A stretch of 64,000 bases of DNA from Actinobacteria bacterium OV450 (GCA_001298555.1 LJCW01000390.1:103673-167672); one strand, 5' to 3'; numbered from the stretch's first letter, positions 8,599 through 17,562 are shown. Made by a program: numbers and translations. Notes: generated from the sequence alone by a model not told the origin.

Positions 8599-9584
8599 CG
8601 GCCACCTCCCGAGGTGACGGCCCCGCTCAGGTCACGGCGGAGCACGTATCGCTGGTAGAAGAGGGAGAAGACCAGGCTGATCATGAACAGCACCACGCTG
8701 ATCGCACTGGCATACCCGACCTGGTAGCGCTTGAACCCGAACTGGAACATCGAGATCGCCATCGTCTCGGAGGAGTGGTTGGGCCCGCCCGCGGTCATGA
8801 CCCAGACGAGGTCGAAGAGCTGGATGGCCCCGATGACCGAAAGGAAGACGCTGATCCGGATCGTCGGGCCGAGCAGCGGCAGCGTCACGTGCCAAAAGCG
8901 CTGCCAGACGCCGGCACCGTCGATGGAGGCGGCCTCGAGGATCTCGCCCGGGATGCCCTGCAGTCCGGCGAGGAAGAGCATCATGTGGAAGCCGAAGTAC
9001 TTCCAGGTCATGACCACGAACAGGGTGGGCATGACCGTCGAGGGATCGGCGAGCCACTTCCCCCGCAGCCCCTCCAGGCCGAGGGCGCCGGCGAAGTGGT
9101 CCGCCATGCCGGCATCAGGAAGGAAGATCATCGTGAAGAGGACCGCCGTGACCACCTCGGACAGGATGTAGGGCGCGAAGAACAGCATCCGGTAGACGGC
9201 CCGGCCGCGCAGCCTCTGGTTGAGCAGGACCGCGGTGAGCAGCGCGAACGGCAACTGCACCGTGATCGACAGGGCGATCAGGTACAGCCCGTGCTCCAGA
9301 TCGCCCAGGAAGACCTGATCGTCGAACAGCTTGGCGTAGTTGTCGAAGCCGACGAACTCGTCCAGGGGGCCGGTCCCGCCCCACTTGAAGAAGCCGGTGT
9401 AGACGGCGACGGCGATCGGGGCGAGGACGAAGACGAGGAAGAGGGCCAGAGCCGGGACGAGGAACCAGACGATCGACGCCCAGCTGTGCAACCCGCGCAG
9501 GAGAGGCCGTGCCGGGGCGGGCGGGCCCACCGTCAGGGCGTTCTGCGTCCGCTCCTCGGTCAGCGTGGACACGGGGCTAGGCAC
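8595..9584 (-). CDS. bxlF: Xylo-oligosaccharide ABC permease, MalF type
   Basis: A 329-aa permease with about six membrane helices and the EAA loop ILEAASIDGAGVWQRFWHVTLP. The GTG start at 9584 lies inside the end of the binding-protein gene (8-bp overlap), so the two are likely translated together. It pairs with the MalG-type subunit to form the channel of the importer. A later in-frame start is possible, but the overlap with the stop of bxlE favours the one given. Confidence 0.88.
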   Translation of the reverse strand: MPSPVSTLTEERTQNALTVGPPAPARPLLRGLHSWASIVWFLVPALALFLVFVLAPIAVAVYTGFFKWGGTGPLDEFVGFDNYAKLFDDQVFLGDLEHGLYLIALSITVQLPFALLTAVLLNQRLRGRAVYRMLFFAPYILSEVVTAVLFTMIFLPDAGMADHFAGALGLEGLRGKWLADPSTVMPTLFVVMTWKYFGFHMMLFLAGLQGIPGEILEAASIDGAGVWQRFWHVTLPLLGPTIRISVFLSVIGAIQLFDLVWVMTAGGPNHSSETMAISMFQFGFKRYQVGYASAISVVLFMISLVFSLFYQRYVLRRDLSGAVTSGGGR

Positions 9585-10869
9585 CCTTCGCAGCCTCGGT
9601 GATCGACTTGGTGACCTGCTCGGGCGTCTTCTTGCCGGCGATGAGGTCGGCGACGCTGTCGTTGACTTGCTGGCCGACCGCGGGCGGGTAGGCCTGGTCG
9701 AGGAAGAGCTGGAAGCCCGTCGCGTTGACCAGGCTGTCGGCCACCACCCTCCTGTTGGGGTCCACGAGCTGGCTCTCCGCGCCCTTGACGACCGGCAGGT
9801 AGCCGTTGGAGGCCAGCAGCTTGGACTCGTTCTCCAGGACGAAGAACCTCAGGAACTCCAGCGCCTCCTTCGGCGCGCCCTTGCGCAGCGCGAAGCCACC
9901 GCCACCGCCGAACACGTCGGTGGCCTGGCCGAGGCCGCCGTCGACCGTCGGGAAGGGGAAGAAGCCCAGGTCCGCTCCGAGGTCGGCGCCCGCGTCCTTC
10001 TGGACCGACGGCCCCCACTGGCCCATCAGCTCCATGGCGGCCTTGCCGTTGCCCATGGTCGCGGCCTGGCCGCCGGGGGTGGCGTAGCCGGCACCGAGGA
10101 AGCCCGTCTGGAACGGCTGGAGATCGACCAGCTCCTTGAGACGGGTGCCCGCCTGGACGAAGCCGGCGCCGGTGAAGTCCTTGGTGGTCGCGGCCTGCTG
10201 CAGCGCGGGGAGGCCTGCCACGCGCATGGCGAGGTAGGCCCAGTAGTAGTGGCCGGGCCATTTCTCCTTGCCCGCGAGGGCGATCGGAGTGACGCCCACC
10301 GCCTTGAGCTTCTTGACGTCTTCGAGGAGCTCGGCCCAGGTGGCCGGCGGAGCGGTGGTTCCGGCCTTGGCGAAGAGCTTCTTGTTGTACCAGAAGCCGA
10401 CCATGCCGACGTCGTAGGGAACTCCGTAGGTCCGGCCCTCGAACTGATAGGCCTGCAGCGAGACCGGGGTGAGGTCGGACGCCCAGCCCAACACGTCGGT
10501 GAGGTCCTCGACCAGCCCCGCGTCGACCTGCTGCCGCAGAACGCCGCCGCCCCAGGTCTGGAAGACGTCGGGGAGCCTGCCCGAGGAAGTGGTGGCCGTC
10601 AGCTTGGACTTGAACGCCTCGTTCTCCAACGAGGTCGTCTTGATGGTCGTGTCCGGGTGGGTGGCCGTGAACGCCGAGGAGATCTGTGGGAACAGGGACT
10701 TGCCCGGCTCCGTCGTGGCGATGTTCCACCACGCGAAGGTCACCTTGCCATCGGCCGCCGGCCCCGAGCCGGACTCCCCGCCACCGCAGGCGGCGGTCAG
10801 CGAGAGGGACAGGGCGGTCAGACCCGAGAGCGCCAGGAAGCTTCGTCGGCTCGGGGGTGTGCTGGCCAT
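9577..10869 (-). CDS. bxlE: Xylo-oligosaccharide-binding lipoprotein of ABC importer
   Basis: A 430-aa family-1 solute-binding protein. The ATG at 10869 follows GGAGG; the frame is open further upstream but lacks a ribosome site there. The N-terminus has SRRSFL, a twin-arginine signal, and a lipobox LTAAC with Cys28 as the lipidated residue, so it is predicted to be Tat-exported and anchored outside the membrane. It is the first gene of the importer operon and diverges from the LacI regulator. A CGAAA-N3-TTTCG palindrome lies 35 bp upstream. The xylobiose/xylotriose substrate follows from the locus context and is not proven by sequence. Confidence 0.9.
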   Translation of the reverse strand: MASTPPSRRSFLALSGLTALSLSLTAACGGGESGSGPAADGKVTFAWWNIATTEPGKSLFPQISSAFTATHPDTTIKTTSLENEAFKSKLTATTSSGRLPDVFQTWGGGVLRQQVDAGLVEDLTDVLGWASDLTPVSLQAYQFEGRTYGVPYDVGMVGFWYNKKLFAKAGTTAPPATWAELLEDVKKLKAVGVTPIALAGKEKWPGHYYWAYLAMRVAGLPALQQAATTKDFTGAGFVQAGTRLKELVDLQPFQTGFLGAGYATPGGQAATMGNGKAAMELMGQWGPSVQKDAGADLGADLGFFPFPTVDGGLGQATDVFGGGGGFALRKGAPKEALEFLRFFVLENESKLLASNGYLPVVKGAESQLVDPNRRVVADSLVNATGFQLFLDQAYPPAVGQQVNDSVADLIAGKKTPEQVTKSITEAAKGA

Positions 10870-10903
10870 GGGACCTCCGGGGTGGGGGATGCCGGTTCGA
10901 GCG

Positions 10904-10916
10904 CGAAAATATTTCG
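10904..10916. promoter_or_regulatory. BxlR-type operator CGAAA-N3-TTTCG upstream of bxlE
   Basis: The 13-bp inverted repeat CGAAAATATTTCG precedes bxlE; a weaker CGATTTCG lies just beyond at 10926. The same CGAAA/TTTCG arms with a 3-nt centre recur twice before xlnA. CGAA/TTCG repeats are the known type of target of BxlR-like xylan repressors. Confidence 0.75.
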
Positions 10917-11038
10917 TAACATTCTCGATTTCGTGCTGCCACAAACTAGGAACGCGGGGCGCCACGGTCAAGCCTTCTTACCGAACTTCCCGCAGGAGCA
11001 GCCCTCTTGGAGCTTGACAACCAGGTCGCGCCGATCGG

Positions 11039-11060
11039 AAACTCTTCGAAAGTTTGCGAT
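11039..11060. promoter_or_regulatory. Related inverted repeat before bxlR
   Basis: AAACTCTTCGAAAGTTT (11039-11055) is an inverted repeat centred on TTCGA; it is extended by GCG to give CGAAAGTTTGCG, close to the CGAAA/TTTCG operator. It lies about 40-60 bp before the bxlR start and suggests autoregulation. Confidence 0.55.
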
Positions 11061-11099
11061 TCATGTCGCCAGCCCAGGCGTGCGCGCAGAGGAGCGAAG

Positions 11100-12113
11100 T
11101 TGAGCGAGCAGCGTCCGACCCTGGCCGTCATCGCCGCGGAGGCAGGGGTCTCCCAGGCCACCGTGTCCAAGGTGATCAACGGTCGCTCCGATGTCGCACC
11201 CGCGACACGCGAACGCATCGAGAGCCTGCTGCGATCTCACAACTACCTGCACCCCGGCCGGCAGGGCAGGGCCCGCAGGTCGGGCCTGGTCGACTTGATC
11301 ATCGGCGGTCTGGACAGCGCCTGGGCGGTGGAGATACTGCGGGGCGTCGAGGCCGAGTGCGCCCAGCGGAGCGTGGGCACCGTCGTGTCGCTCGTCCCGC
11401 CGGGCGAGGCCACGCCGTCGAGCTGGGCCGCACTGCCGGTCCTGCACCACAGCGACGGCGTCATCCTCGTCACCGCCTCCGTCACCCAGGCCCAGCGCGC
11501 CCAGGTCGAACAGGCCGGGGTGGCGCTGGTCGTCATCGACCCGATCGACCTGCCGGGCCATGGGGTCCCGAGCATCGGCGCGACCAACTGGGCGGGCGGC
11601 CTCGCCGCCACCGAGCACCTGCTGGGCCTGGGGCACCGCCGGATCGCCGCCATCGGCGGGCGCAAGGAGATGCTCTGCAGCCAGGCCCGCATCGACGGGT
11701 ACCGGGCCGCGCTGGAGCGGGCCGGGATCGAGGTCGACCGAGACCTGATCCGGTTCGGCGACTTCCAGCACGAGGGCGGGTTCCAGCGCGCCCGGGAACT
11801 CCTCGCCCTCCCCGAGCCGCCGACCGCCATCTTCGCCAGCAGCGACCAGCAGGCGATGGGCGTCTACGAAGCCGCCCGGCAGGGCGGCCTGAGCATCCCG
11901 CAGGACCTCAGCGTGGTCGGTTTCGACGACCTGCCGATGTGCGAATGGCTGTCACCGCCGCTGACGACCGTGCGCCAGCCGCTGGAGGAGATGGGCCGGC
12001 TCGCCGCCCGCACGCTCTTCCAGCTCCTGGACGGCCAGCCCCTGGTCAGCCCCCGGATGGAGCTCTCGACCGAGCTCAAGGTCCGGCTCTCCACCGCCCT
12101 GCCCCGTCTCTAG
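11100..12113 (+). CDS. bxlR: LacI-family repressor of the xylo-oligosaccharide locus
   Basis: A 337-aa cytoplasmic regulator. The TTG at 11100 is preferred because GGAG stands 5 nt before it and the protein then begins directly at the LacI helix-turn-helix (TLAVIAAEAGVSQATVSKVI); upstream codons would add an unlikely basic tail. The rest is a periplasmic-binding-protein-like effector domain (SVVGFDDLPM, LTTVRQPLEEMG). It diverges from bxlEFG and precedes bxlA, the layout of bxlR in other streptomycetes, where xylobiose releases the repressor. The TAG stop coincides with the outer bases of a MITE inserted immediately after the gene. Confidence 0.88.
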   Translation: MSEQRPTLAVIAAEAGVSQATVSKVINGRSDVAPATRERIESLLRSHNYLHPGRQGRARRSGLVDLIIGGLDSAWAVEILRGVEAECAQRSVGTVVSLVPPGEATPSSWAALPVLHHSDGVILVTASVTQAQRAQVEQAGVALVVIDPIDLPGHGVPSIGATNWAGGLAATEHLLGLGHRRIAAIGGRKEMLCSQARIDGYRAALERAGIEVDRDLIRFGDFQHEGGFQRARELLALPEPPTAIFASSDQQAMGVYEAARQGGLSIPQDLSVVGFDDLPMCEWLSPPLTTVRQPLEEMGRLAARTLFQLLDGQPLVSPRMELSTELKVRLSTALPRL

Positions 12114-12328
12114 GGGGTGTCTTGCCGGTCAGGCCCGGCTCGCGGCGTCTGGCACCGCGCCTCGCCACCTTGTCGTCAGTCGCCAACCTCCCCCGGCTAC
12201 CGCTGGGAGGTGCCCCCACCGCGTTGACTCTCCCCCAGCCTTCGGCCGGGGGGACCCCCATCCTTCGCCTTGCGATGCACGGCACCAGACGTCGCTCCCG
12301 GATCCGGCCTGACCGGCAAGACACCCCC
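12113..12328. mobile_element. 216-bp MITE with perfect 23-bp terminal inverted repeats
   Basis: The left end (12113-12135) starts GGGGGTGTCTTGCCGGTC and the right end (12306-12328) is its exact reverse complement over 23 bp. TA flanks both sides (CTAG when one more base is included), consistent with a target duplication of an IS5-type element. The inside has no ORF but has hairpins of the CCTCCCCC...GGGAGG type. It is non-autonomous: no transposase. It separates bxlR from bxlA and its border supplies the G of the bxlR stop codon. Confidence 0.85.
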
Positions 12329-12340
12329 TAGGAGAACTCC

Positions 12341-14560
12341 TTGACCGTGCCCTGGCGTGACCCCCTCCTGCCCGTGCCCGTACGGGTCGCTGATCTGCTG
12401 GAACGGATGACGCTGGAGGAGAAGGCGGGTCAGCTCGCCGGCTTCTGGGCGCTGCCCTCGGATCCGGGGGCCCCGGTCGCGCCGATGGAGGACGATTCCG
12501 GCGAGTCCGCGCCCGGCCTCGACGACATCGTCGCCCACGGACTCGGCCAGCTCACCCGGGTGTTCGGCACCGCTCCGGTCACCGCGGAAGCCGGGATGGA
12601 GCGGCTCGCCTCGCTCCAGCGGCAGGTGACCGGATCCGGCCGGTTCGGGATCCCGGCGGTCGCTCACGAGGAGTGCCTGACCGGGTTCATGACGTGGGGG
12701 GCGACGGTCTTCCCCGGACCGCTGGCCTGGGGCGCGTCCTTCGATCCCGCGCTCGTGCGCCGGATGGCCTCCGCCATCGGCACGGGGATGCGGCGGGTCG
12801 GCGTCCACCAGGGGCTGGCTCCGGTGCTCGACGTGGTCCGCGACTACCGGTGGGGCAGGACCGAGGAGTGCATCGGCGAGGATCCCTACCTCGTCGGGGC
12901 GATCGGCACCGCCTACGTGCAGGGCTTGGAGGGTGCCGGGATCGTGGCGACGCTCAAGCACTTCGCCGGGTACTCGGCCTCACGCGGCGGCCGGAACATG
13001 GCCCCCGTCGCCGCGGGGCCGCGCGAGTTCGCCGACGTACTGGTCGAGCCTTTCGTGCGGGCACTGCGCGAGGGAGGCGCCCGGTCGGTGATGAACAGTT
13101 ACACCGACGTGGACGGCGTCCCGGTGGCAGCCGACGAACGGCTGCTGACCGGGCTCCTCAGAGATGAGCTCGGCTTCAGCGGTGTGGTCGTCGCCGACTA
13201 CTACGCCGTCTCCTTCCTGGAGACCCGGCACGGGGTCACCGGCTCGCGCGGCGCGGCCGGCGCCCTGGCGCTGACCGCCGGAATCGACGTCGAGCTGCCC
13301 ACGGCCCGCTGCTACGGCGAGCCGCTGACCGAACTCGTGCGGTCGGGAAGCCTGTCCGAGGAACTCATCGACCGGGCCGCGGAACGAGTCCTGCTGCAGA
13401 AGGCCCAGCTCGGCCTGCTCGACCCGGACTGGGAACCCGTCAAGCCCGAGCCGGTCGACCTTGACCCGCCGGAGAACCGGGCCTTGGCCAGGCTCCTGGC
13501 CGAACGGTCCACCGTGCTGCTCGCCAACGACGGCACCCTGCCGCTGCGGCCGTGCCGCGTCGCGATCAGCGGGCCGTACACCGACGACCCCCGGTCCTTC
13601 CTCGGCTGCTACTCCTTCCCCAACCACGTCGCGCTGCCGGGCGACTTCGGGCTGGAGATCCCGACGCTCGGCGAGGCGCTCACCGCCGCCGGTTTCACGG
13701 TCACCGAGGACGATCCGGACGTGAACGTGCTGGTGCTCGGGGACCGGGCCGGCATGTTCGGCCGGGGCACCTCCGGAGAGGGCTGCGACGCCGAGACCCT
13801 CGACCTGCCCGGCGACCAGGCCGCACTCGCCTCCGCCGTGCTGGACTCCGGGGTGCCGACCGTCCTGGTCATCGTCTCCGGACGGCCCTACGCGCTCGGC
13901 ACGCTGGCCGAGCGCGCATCGGCCGTGGTGCAGGTCTTCTTCCCCGGCGAGGAGGGCGGGACGGCGCTGGCCCGGATCATCAGCGGGGCCGCGGAACCCT
14001 CCGGTCGGCTGCCCGTCTCCATCCCCCGCCAGATCGGCGGACAGCCCGGCACCTACCTGCACGCCAGGCTCGGCGGGCACACCGACTGGAGCTCGGTGGA
14101 CCCGACCCCGCTGTTCCCCTTCGGACACGGGCTGAGCTGGACCCGCTTCACCTGCTCGGAGCTCTCGGTGGATCCCGTCGCCGCGACGGACGGGACCGTC
14201 GCCGTCTCGGTCACCGCACGCAACGTCGGCGAGGTGGCCGGGACCGAGGTGGTCCAGCTGTACCTCTCCGACCCCGTGGCGTCCGTCGTCCGGCCGCAGC
14301 GGTGGCTCGCCGGATTCGCCAGGGTCGCACTGCGGCCGGGAGCGGCCGCCCGGATCACCTTCTCCGTCCATGCCGACCGGACCTCCTTCAGCGGGCTCGA
14401 CCTGCGCAGGAGAGTGGAGCCCGGGGAGATCGGCGTATTCGTCGGACGCTCCAGCGGAGACCTTCCGCTCCAGGGCTCCTTCATCCTGGAGGGGCCGGTA
14501 CGTCACCCGGCGGCCGACCGGGTCCTGTCCGTACCGGTCGAGATCGTCCCGGTTCCATGA
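12341..14560 (+). CDS. bxlA: GH3 beta-xylosidase, cytoplasmic
   Basis: A 739-aa protein without signal peptide. The TTG at 12341 has GGAGAA 6 nt upstream; a GTG at 12347 is an alternative. It has the GH3 barrel (about residues 20-330), with LKHFAGYS and nucleophile Asp286 in VVVADYYAV, the alpha/beta sandwich (about 380-570) and a C-terminal fibronectin-III-like domain. It should hydrolyse imported xylobiose and longer xylo-oligosaccharides to xylose. Its stop overlaps the GH43 start as ATGA, so the two enzymes form an operon. The MITE lies directly before its ribosome site, so its original promoter or co-transcription with bxlR may have changed. Confidence 0.9.
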   Translation: MTVPWRDPLLPVPVRVADLLERMTLEEKAGQLAGFWALPSDPGAPVAPMEDDSGESAPGLDDIVAHGLGQLTRVFGTAPVTAEAGMERLASLQRQVTGSGRFGIPAVAHEECLTGFMTWGATVFPGPLAWGASFDPALVRRMASAIGTGMRRVGVHQGLAPVLDVVRDYRWGRTEECIGEDPYLVGAIGTAYVQGLEGAGIVATLKHFAGYSASRGGRNMAPVAAGPREFADVLVEPFVRALREGGARSVMNSYTDVDGVPVAADERLLTGLLRDELGFSGVVVADYYAVSFLETRHGVTGSRGAAGALALTAGIDVELPTARCYGEPLTELVRSGSLSEELIDRAAERVLLQKAQLGLLDPDWEPVKPEPVDLDPPENRALARLLAERSTVLLANDGTLPLRPCRVAISGPYTDDPRSFLGCYSFPNHVALPGDFGLEIPTLGEALTAAGFTVTEDDPDVNVLVLGDRAGMFGRGTSGEGCDAETLDLPGDQAALASAVLDSGVPTVLVIVSGRPYALGTLAERASAVVQVFFPGEEGGTALARIISGAAEPSGRLPVSIPRQIGGQPGTYLHARLGGHTDWSSVDPTPLFPFGHGLSWTRFTCSELSVDPVAATDGTVAVSVTARNVGEVAGTEVVQLYLSDPVASVVRPQRWLAGFARVALRPGAAARITFSVHADRTSFSGLDLRRRVEPGEIGVFVGRSSGDLPLQGSFILEGPVRHPAADRVLSVPVEIVPVP

Positions 14561-16017
14561 CCGGGTTCTCCGGTGACCCCGTGCTGCCCGGGTTCCGGCC
14601 CGACCCGTCCGTCTGCCGGGTGGGAGCGGACTACTACCTGGTGACGTCCAGCTTCGAATGGTTCCCGGGCCTCCCCGTGTTCCACAGCCGCGATCTCGTG
14701 AACTGGCGGCGCATCGGCTCCGCCCTCGACCGGGCGTCTCAGCTCGACCTCGCCGGGTGCGAGCCCTCACGGGGGCTGTTCGCACCGACGATCCGGCACC
14801 ATGACGGGGTCTTCCACCTCGTGTGCACGCTGATGGACGGCCCCGGTCATTTCGTCGTCACGGCGACCGATCCGGCGGGGCCGTGGTCCGAGCCGCAGTG
14901 GCTGGACGGCGAGGGCTTCGACCCGTCGCTGTTCTTCGACGACGGGCCGGACGACGGCGGGGGCGACGGCCGGGCCTGGTTCACCGCCGCCCGCGTACTG
15001 GACGAGGCCGCCGGCCGCACCGAGATCTGGATGCGTGAATACCTTCCCCGCGAACGACGGCTCACGGGGCCCGAGCACGTCCTGTGGTCGGGAAGCCACC
15101 CTGGCGCCCGGTGGTCGGAAGCCCCGCACCTCTACAAGACCGACGGCACCTATCTCCTGCTCACCGCCGAGGGCGGCACCGATGTGGACCACTGCGTGGT
15201 GGCCGCCCGCGCCGACCACGTGACCGGACCGTACGAGGGCGCTCCCGGCAACCCGGTGCTGCCACGAGCAGAGGGACCCGTCACCTGCACCGGGCACGCC
15301 GACCTCGTCCAAACCCCGTACGGCGACTGGCGGGCCGTCCTCCTGGGAGTCCGTCCGGGCTCCGCCCTCGGTCGCGAGACCTTCCTCAGCCGGGTCACCT
15401 GGGACGAGGGCCGGCCGGTCTTCTCCCCCGTCGTCCACACCGACCTTCGCCGCCCCCTCCACGACGACTTCGCCACCCTCTCCGCCGACTGGAACACCCT
15501 GCGCACCCCACCCGCGCGGTTCTGGACCACCGGCGAGGGACTACGCCTCCGACTCCGCCCCGAACGCCTCGGCGAACGCACCACCCCGTCCCTCCTGGCC
15601 CGCCCCCAGGAACAGCCCGACTGCGACGTCTCCACCGAACTGCACTTCACCCCCGCCGCACCGGACGAACAGGCGGGCCTCGCCGTGGTCCTCGACGACG
15701 ACACCCACCTGCTCCTCCTTCGCACCACGGAAGGACTCAGCCTCCGCCACGGGCCCGAGGTCCTGGCAGGCGTTCCCGTCCCCCCGGGCCCCGTTCGGCT
15801 GGGGGTCCGCATCCGGGGCTTCAGCCACACCTTCGCCCACGCGGCACCCGGCGGCACCTGGCAGGACCTGACCACCGTCGAAGCCACTTTCCTCACACCG
15901 CTGTTCACCGGCATCCAGCTCGGCCTCTACGCCACGTCCAACGGCCGCCCCTCCGCCAACCACGCACACTTCGCGTGGTTCGACATCACGTACCCGAGCC
16001 GGCGGGAACCGCCGTGA
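14557..16017 (+). CDS. GH43 beta-xylosidase / arabinofuranosidase, cytoplasmic
   Basis: A 486-aa protein starting at the ATG that overlaps the bxlA stop. The five-bladed GH43 propeller (about residues 5-295) begins PVLPGFRPDPSVCR with the catalytic base Asp, has GFDPSLFFDD with the pKa-modulating Asp and SEAPHLYK with the acid Glu. A C-terminal beta-sandwich (about 300-486) is the usual second domain of XynB-like GH43 enzymes. No signal peptide is present, so it acts on imported oligosaccharides with BxlA, probably on branched or terminal xylose/arabinose units. The exact linkage specificity cannot be told from sequence. Confidence 0.9.
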   Translation: MTGFSGDPVLPGFRPDPSVCRVGADYYLVTSSFEWFPGLPVFHSRDLVNWRRIGSALDRASQLDLAGCEPSRGLFAPTIRHHDGVFHLVCTLMDGPGHFVVTATDPAGPWSEPQWLDGEGFDPSLFFDDGPDDGGGDGRAWFTAARVLDEAAGRTEIWMREYLPRERRLTGPEHVLWSGSHPGARWSEAPHLYKTDGTYLLLTAEGGTDVDHCVVAARADHVTGPYEGAPGNPVLPRAEGPVTCTGHADLVQTPYGDWRAVLLGVRPGSALGRETFLSRVTWDEGRPVFSPVVHTDLRRPLHDDFATLSADWNTLRTPPARFWTTGEGLRLRLRPERLGERTTPSLLARPQEQPDCDVSTELHFTPAAPDEQAGLAVVLDDDTHLLLLRTTEGLSLRHGPEVLAGVPVPPGPVRLGVRIRGFSHTFAHAAPGGTWQDLTTVEATFLTPLFTGIQLGLYATSNGRPSANHAHFAWFDITYPSRREPP

Positions 16018-16034
16018 CGCCGAGGTCGGTGATC

Positions 16035-16243
16035 CCACGGCCGTGATCAGCGGCGGGCTGGTGTGCCGGGCACTCGCCAGGCCCTCGAAGCCGATCGTCG
16101 CGATGTCCTCGGGCACCCGGAGCCCCCGTTCCCGCACGGTGAGCAGAGCACCGATGGCCATCGGGGACAGGGGGCGCCCGGAGCAGTCGCTCCATCGCCC
16201 CGGCGCCGCCGTCCTCGGTGAACGGCCCGGGCTCGGCGCAACG
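16035..16243 (-). pseudogene. Fragment of a LacI-family regulator gene, frameshifted
   Basis: In one minus-strand frame 16243-16170 reads EPGPFTEDGGAGAMERLL, and in another frame 16165-16035 reads SPMAIGALLTVRERG and VPEDIATIGFEGLASARHTSP. Together they are the effector-domain C-terminal part of a LacI/GalR regulator (EGG..A..LL, MAIGAL, GF(D/E)). The N-terminal half with the DNA-binding domain is missing, and the reading frame changes between the pieces. It is a dead relic of a second sugar regulator in this island. Confidence 0.75.
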
Positions 16244-16372
16244 GCGGGCCGTCGGCGGCCCGTGCGCGCGCAGTGCGGGGCGGCCAGCCGGGCACGGCCC
16301 CGTTTATCAAATCCGGCAGCCCTGACGACGAATTCAATCATCCCACCAGCGCGATCCCACCCATTGCGAAAA

Positions 16373-16388
16373 TGGAAAGCGCTTCCCT
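16373..16388. promoter_or_regulatory. Imperfect CebR/LacI-type operator upstream of GH6
   Basis: TGGAAAGCGCTTCCCT is a GCGC-centred inverted repeat with two mismatched pairs, resembling the cellulose-regulator box TGGGAGCGCTCCCA. It ends 28 bp before the GH6 start. Confidence 0.6.
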
Positions 16389-16416
16389 GGCCTCGCCGCC
16401 TATCGGAGGAAGAATC

Positions 16417-17391
16417 ATGCGCACATCCTTCCCAGCCTTATCGGCCCTGCTGGCCGGTGTCCTCACCGCCGGTCTCGCCCTGACAAACGCCGCACCGGCG
16501 TATGCTGCCGACCCGACCACCATGACCAGCGGCTTCTACACCGACCCCGACAACGCCGCCCTGCGGTGGGCCGACGCGAACCCGGGCGACGGGCGGGCGG
16601 CGGCGATCCGGACGTCCATCGCCCAGACCCCGGCGGCCCGCTGGTTCGGCAACTGGAGCGGCGACATCGGCACGGCCACCGGCGCCTACGTCGGTCGCGC
16701 GGACTCCTACGACAAGCTTCCGATCCTGGTCGCGTACAACATCCCCAATCGGGACGTCTGCGCCGGTCACTCCGGCGGCGGCGCCGGGAGCCGCGCCGCG
16801 TACGACGCCTGGATCGCCGCCTTCGCCAGTGGCATCGGCAACCGCCCGGCCCTCGTCGTCCTCGAACCCGACGCCCTCGGCCACGAAAGTTGCATGACGG
16901 CCGATCAGATCGCGGAGCGCAACGCCATGCTGAGGAACGCGATCGCCCAGTTCAATGCCAAGGCCCCCCATACCTGGGTCTACCTCGATGCCGGGAACCC
17001 CGGCTGGATCGGCGCCTCGACCATGGCGCAGCAGCTCGCCGCCGCCGGGGTCGGCGGGGCACACGGCTTCGTGCTGAACGTCTCCAACTACTTCACCACC
17101 GGCCAGAACACCTCCTACGGCAACGCCGTCAACTCCGCTCTGGGCTCCTACGGCTACACCAAGCCGTTCGTCGTCGACACCAGCCGCAACGGCAACGGTT
17201 CCAACGGCCAGTGGTGCAACCCCGCGGGCCGCCGGATCGGCACTCCGAGCCAGCGCGGCGGAGACGGCGCAGAGATGCTGCTGTGGATCAAGATTCCCGG
17301 CGAGTCCGACGGCAACTGCGGTGTCGGGGCCGGCTCCTCGGCCGGGCAGTTCCTGCCCGAGGTCGCCTACAAGATGATCTACGGCTACTGA
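16417..17391 (+). CDS. Secreted GH6 endoglucanase, single domain
   Basis: A 324-aa protein. The ATG at 16417 follows GGAGGA. A Sec signal peptide ends near AYAAD. The whole remainder is a GH6 catalytic domain: VVLEPDALG carries the acid Asp152, YLDAGNPGW, VDTSRNGNG, WCNPAGR and LLWIKIPGESDG are typical. It cleaves cellulose with inversion; open-loop length and homologues suggest an endo-acting enzyme. No carbohydrate-binding module is attached, unusual for a secreted streptomycete cellulase in an island where most enzymes carry one. A CebR-like operator overlaps its promoter region. Confidence 0.9.
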   Translation: MRTSFPALSALLAGVLTAGLALTNAAPAYAADPTTMTSGFYTDPDNAALRWADANPGDGRAAAIRTSIAQTPAARWFGNWSGDIGTATGAYVGRADSYDKLPILVAYNIPNRDVCAGHSGGGAGSRAAYDAWIAAFASGIGNRPALVVLEPDALGHESCMTADQIAERNAMLRNAIAQFNAKAPHTWVYLDAGNPGWIGASTMAQQLAAAGVGGAHGFVLNVSNYFTTGQNTSYGNAVNSALGSYGYTKPFVVDTSRNGNGSNGQWCNPAGRRIGTPSQRGGDGAEMLLWIKIPGESDGNCGVGAGSSAGQFLPEVAYKMIYGY

Positions 17392-17483
17392 CGCCCTCCC
17401 CCATGCCTCGCCGAGCTCAACCACGCGATCAACGCCGAGCCCGTGCGACGGCCGGTGCACCCGCGGCATGCGGACAGCACCAT

Positions 17484-17496
17484 CGAAAGCATTTCG
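17484..17496. promoter_or_regulatory. BxlR-type operator 1 upstream of xlnA
   Basis: CGAAAGCATTTCG, the same CGAAA-N3-TTTCG architecture and spacing as the site before bxlE. Confidence 0.75.
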
Positions 17497-17549
17497 AGGG
17501 CGACGACTCAGCGAAAAGCAGCCACTAAGCTGCCCAGGCGGCGCATTCT

Positions 17550-17562
17550 CGAAATCTTTTCG
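17550..17562. promoter_or_regulatory. BxlR-type operator 2 upstream of xlnA
   Basis: CGAAATCTTTTCG has the arms CGAAA/TTTCG. Its centre is 66 bp from that of operator 1. It lies 6 bp before a TTGACA -35-like element, a position suited to blocking RNA polymerase. Confidence 0.75.
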
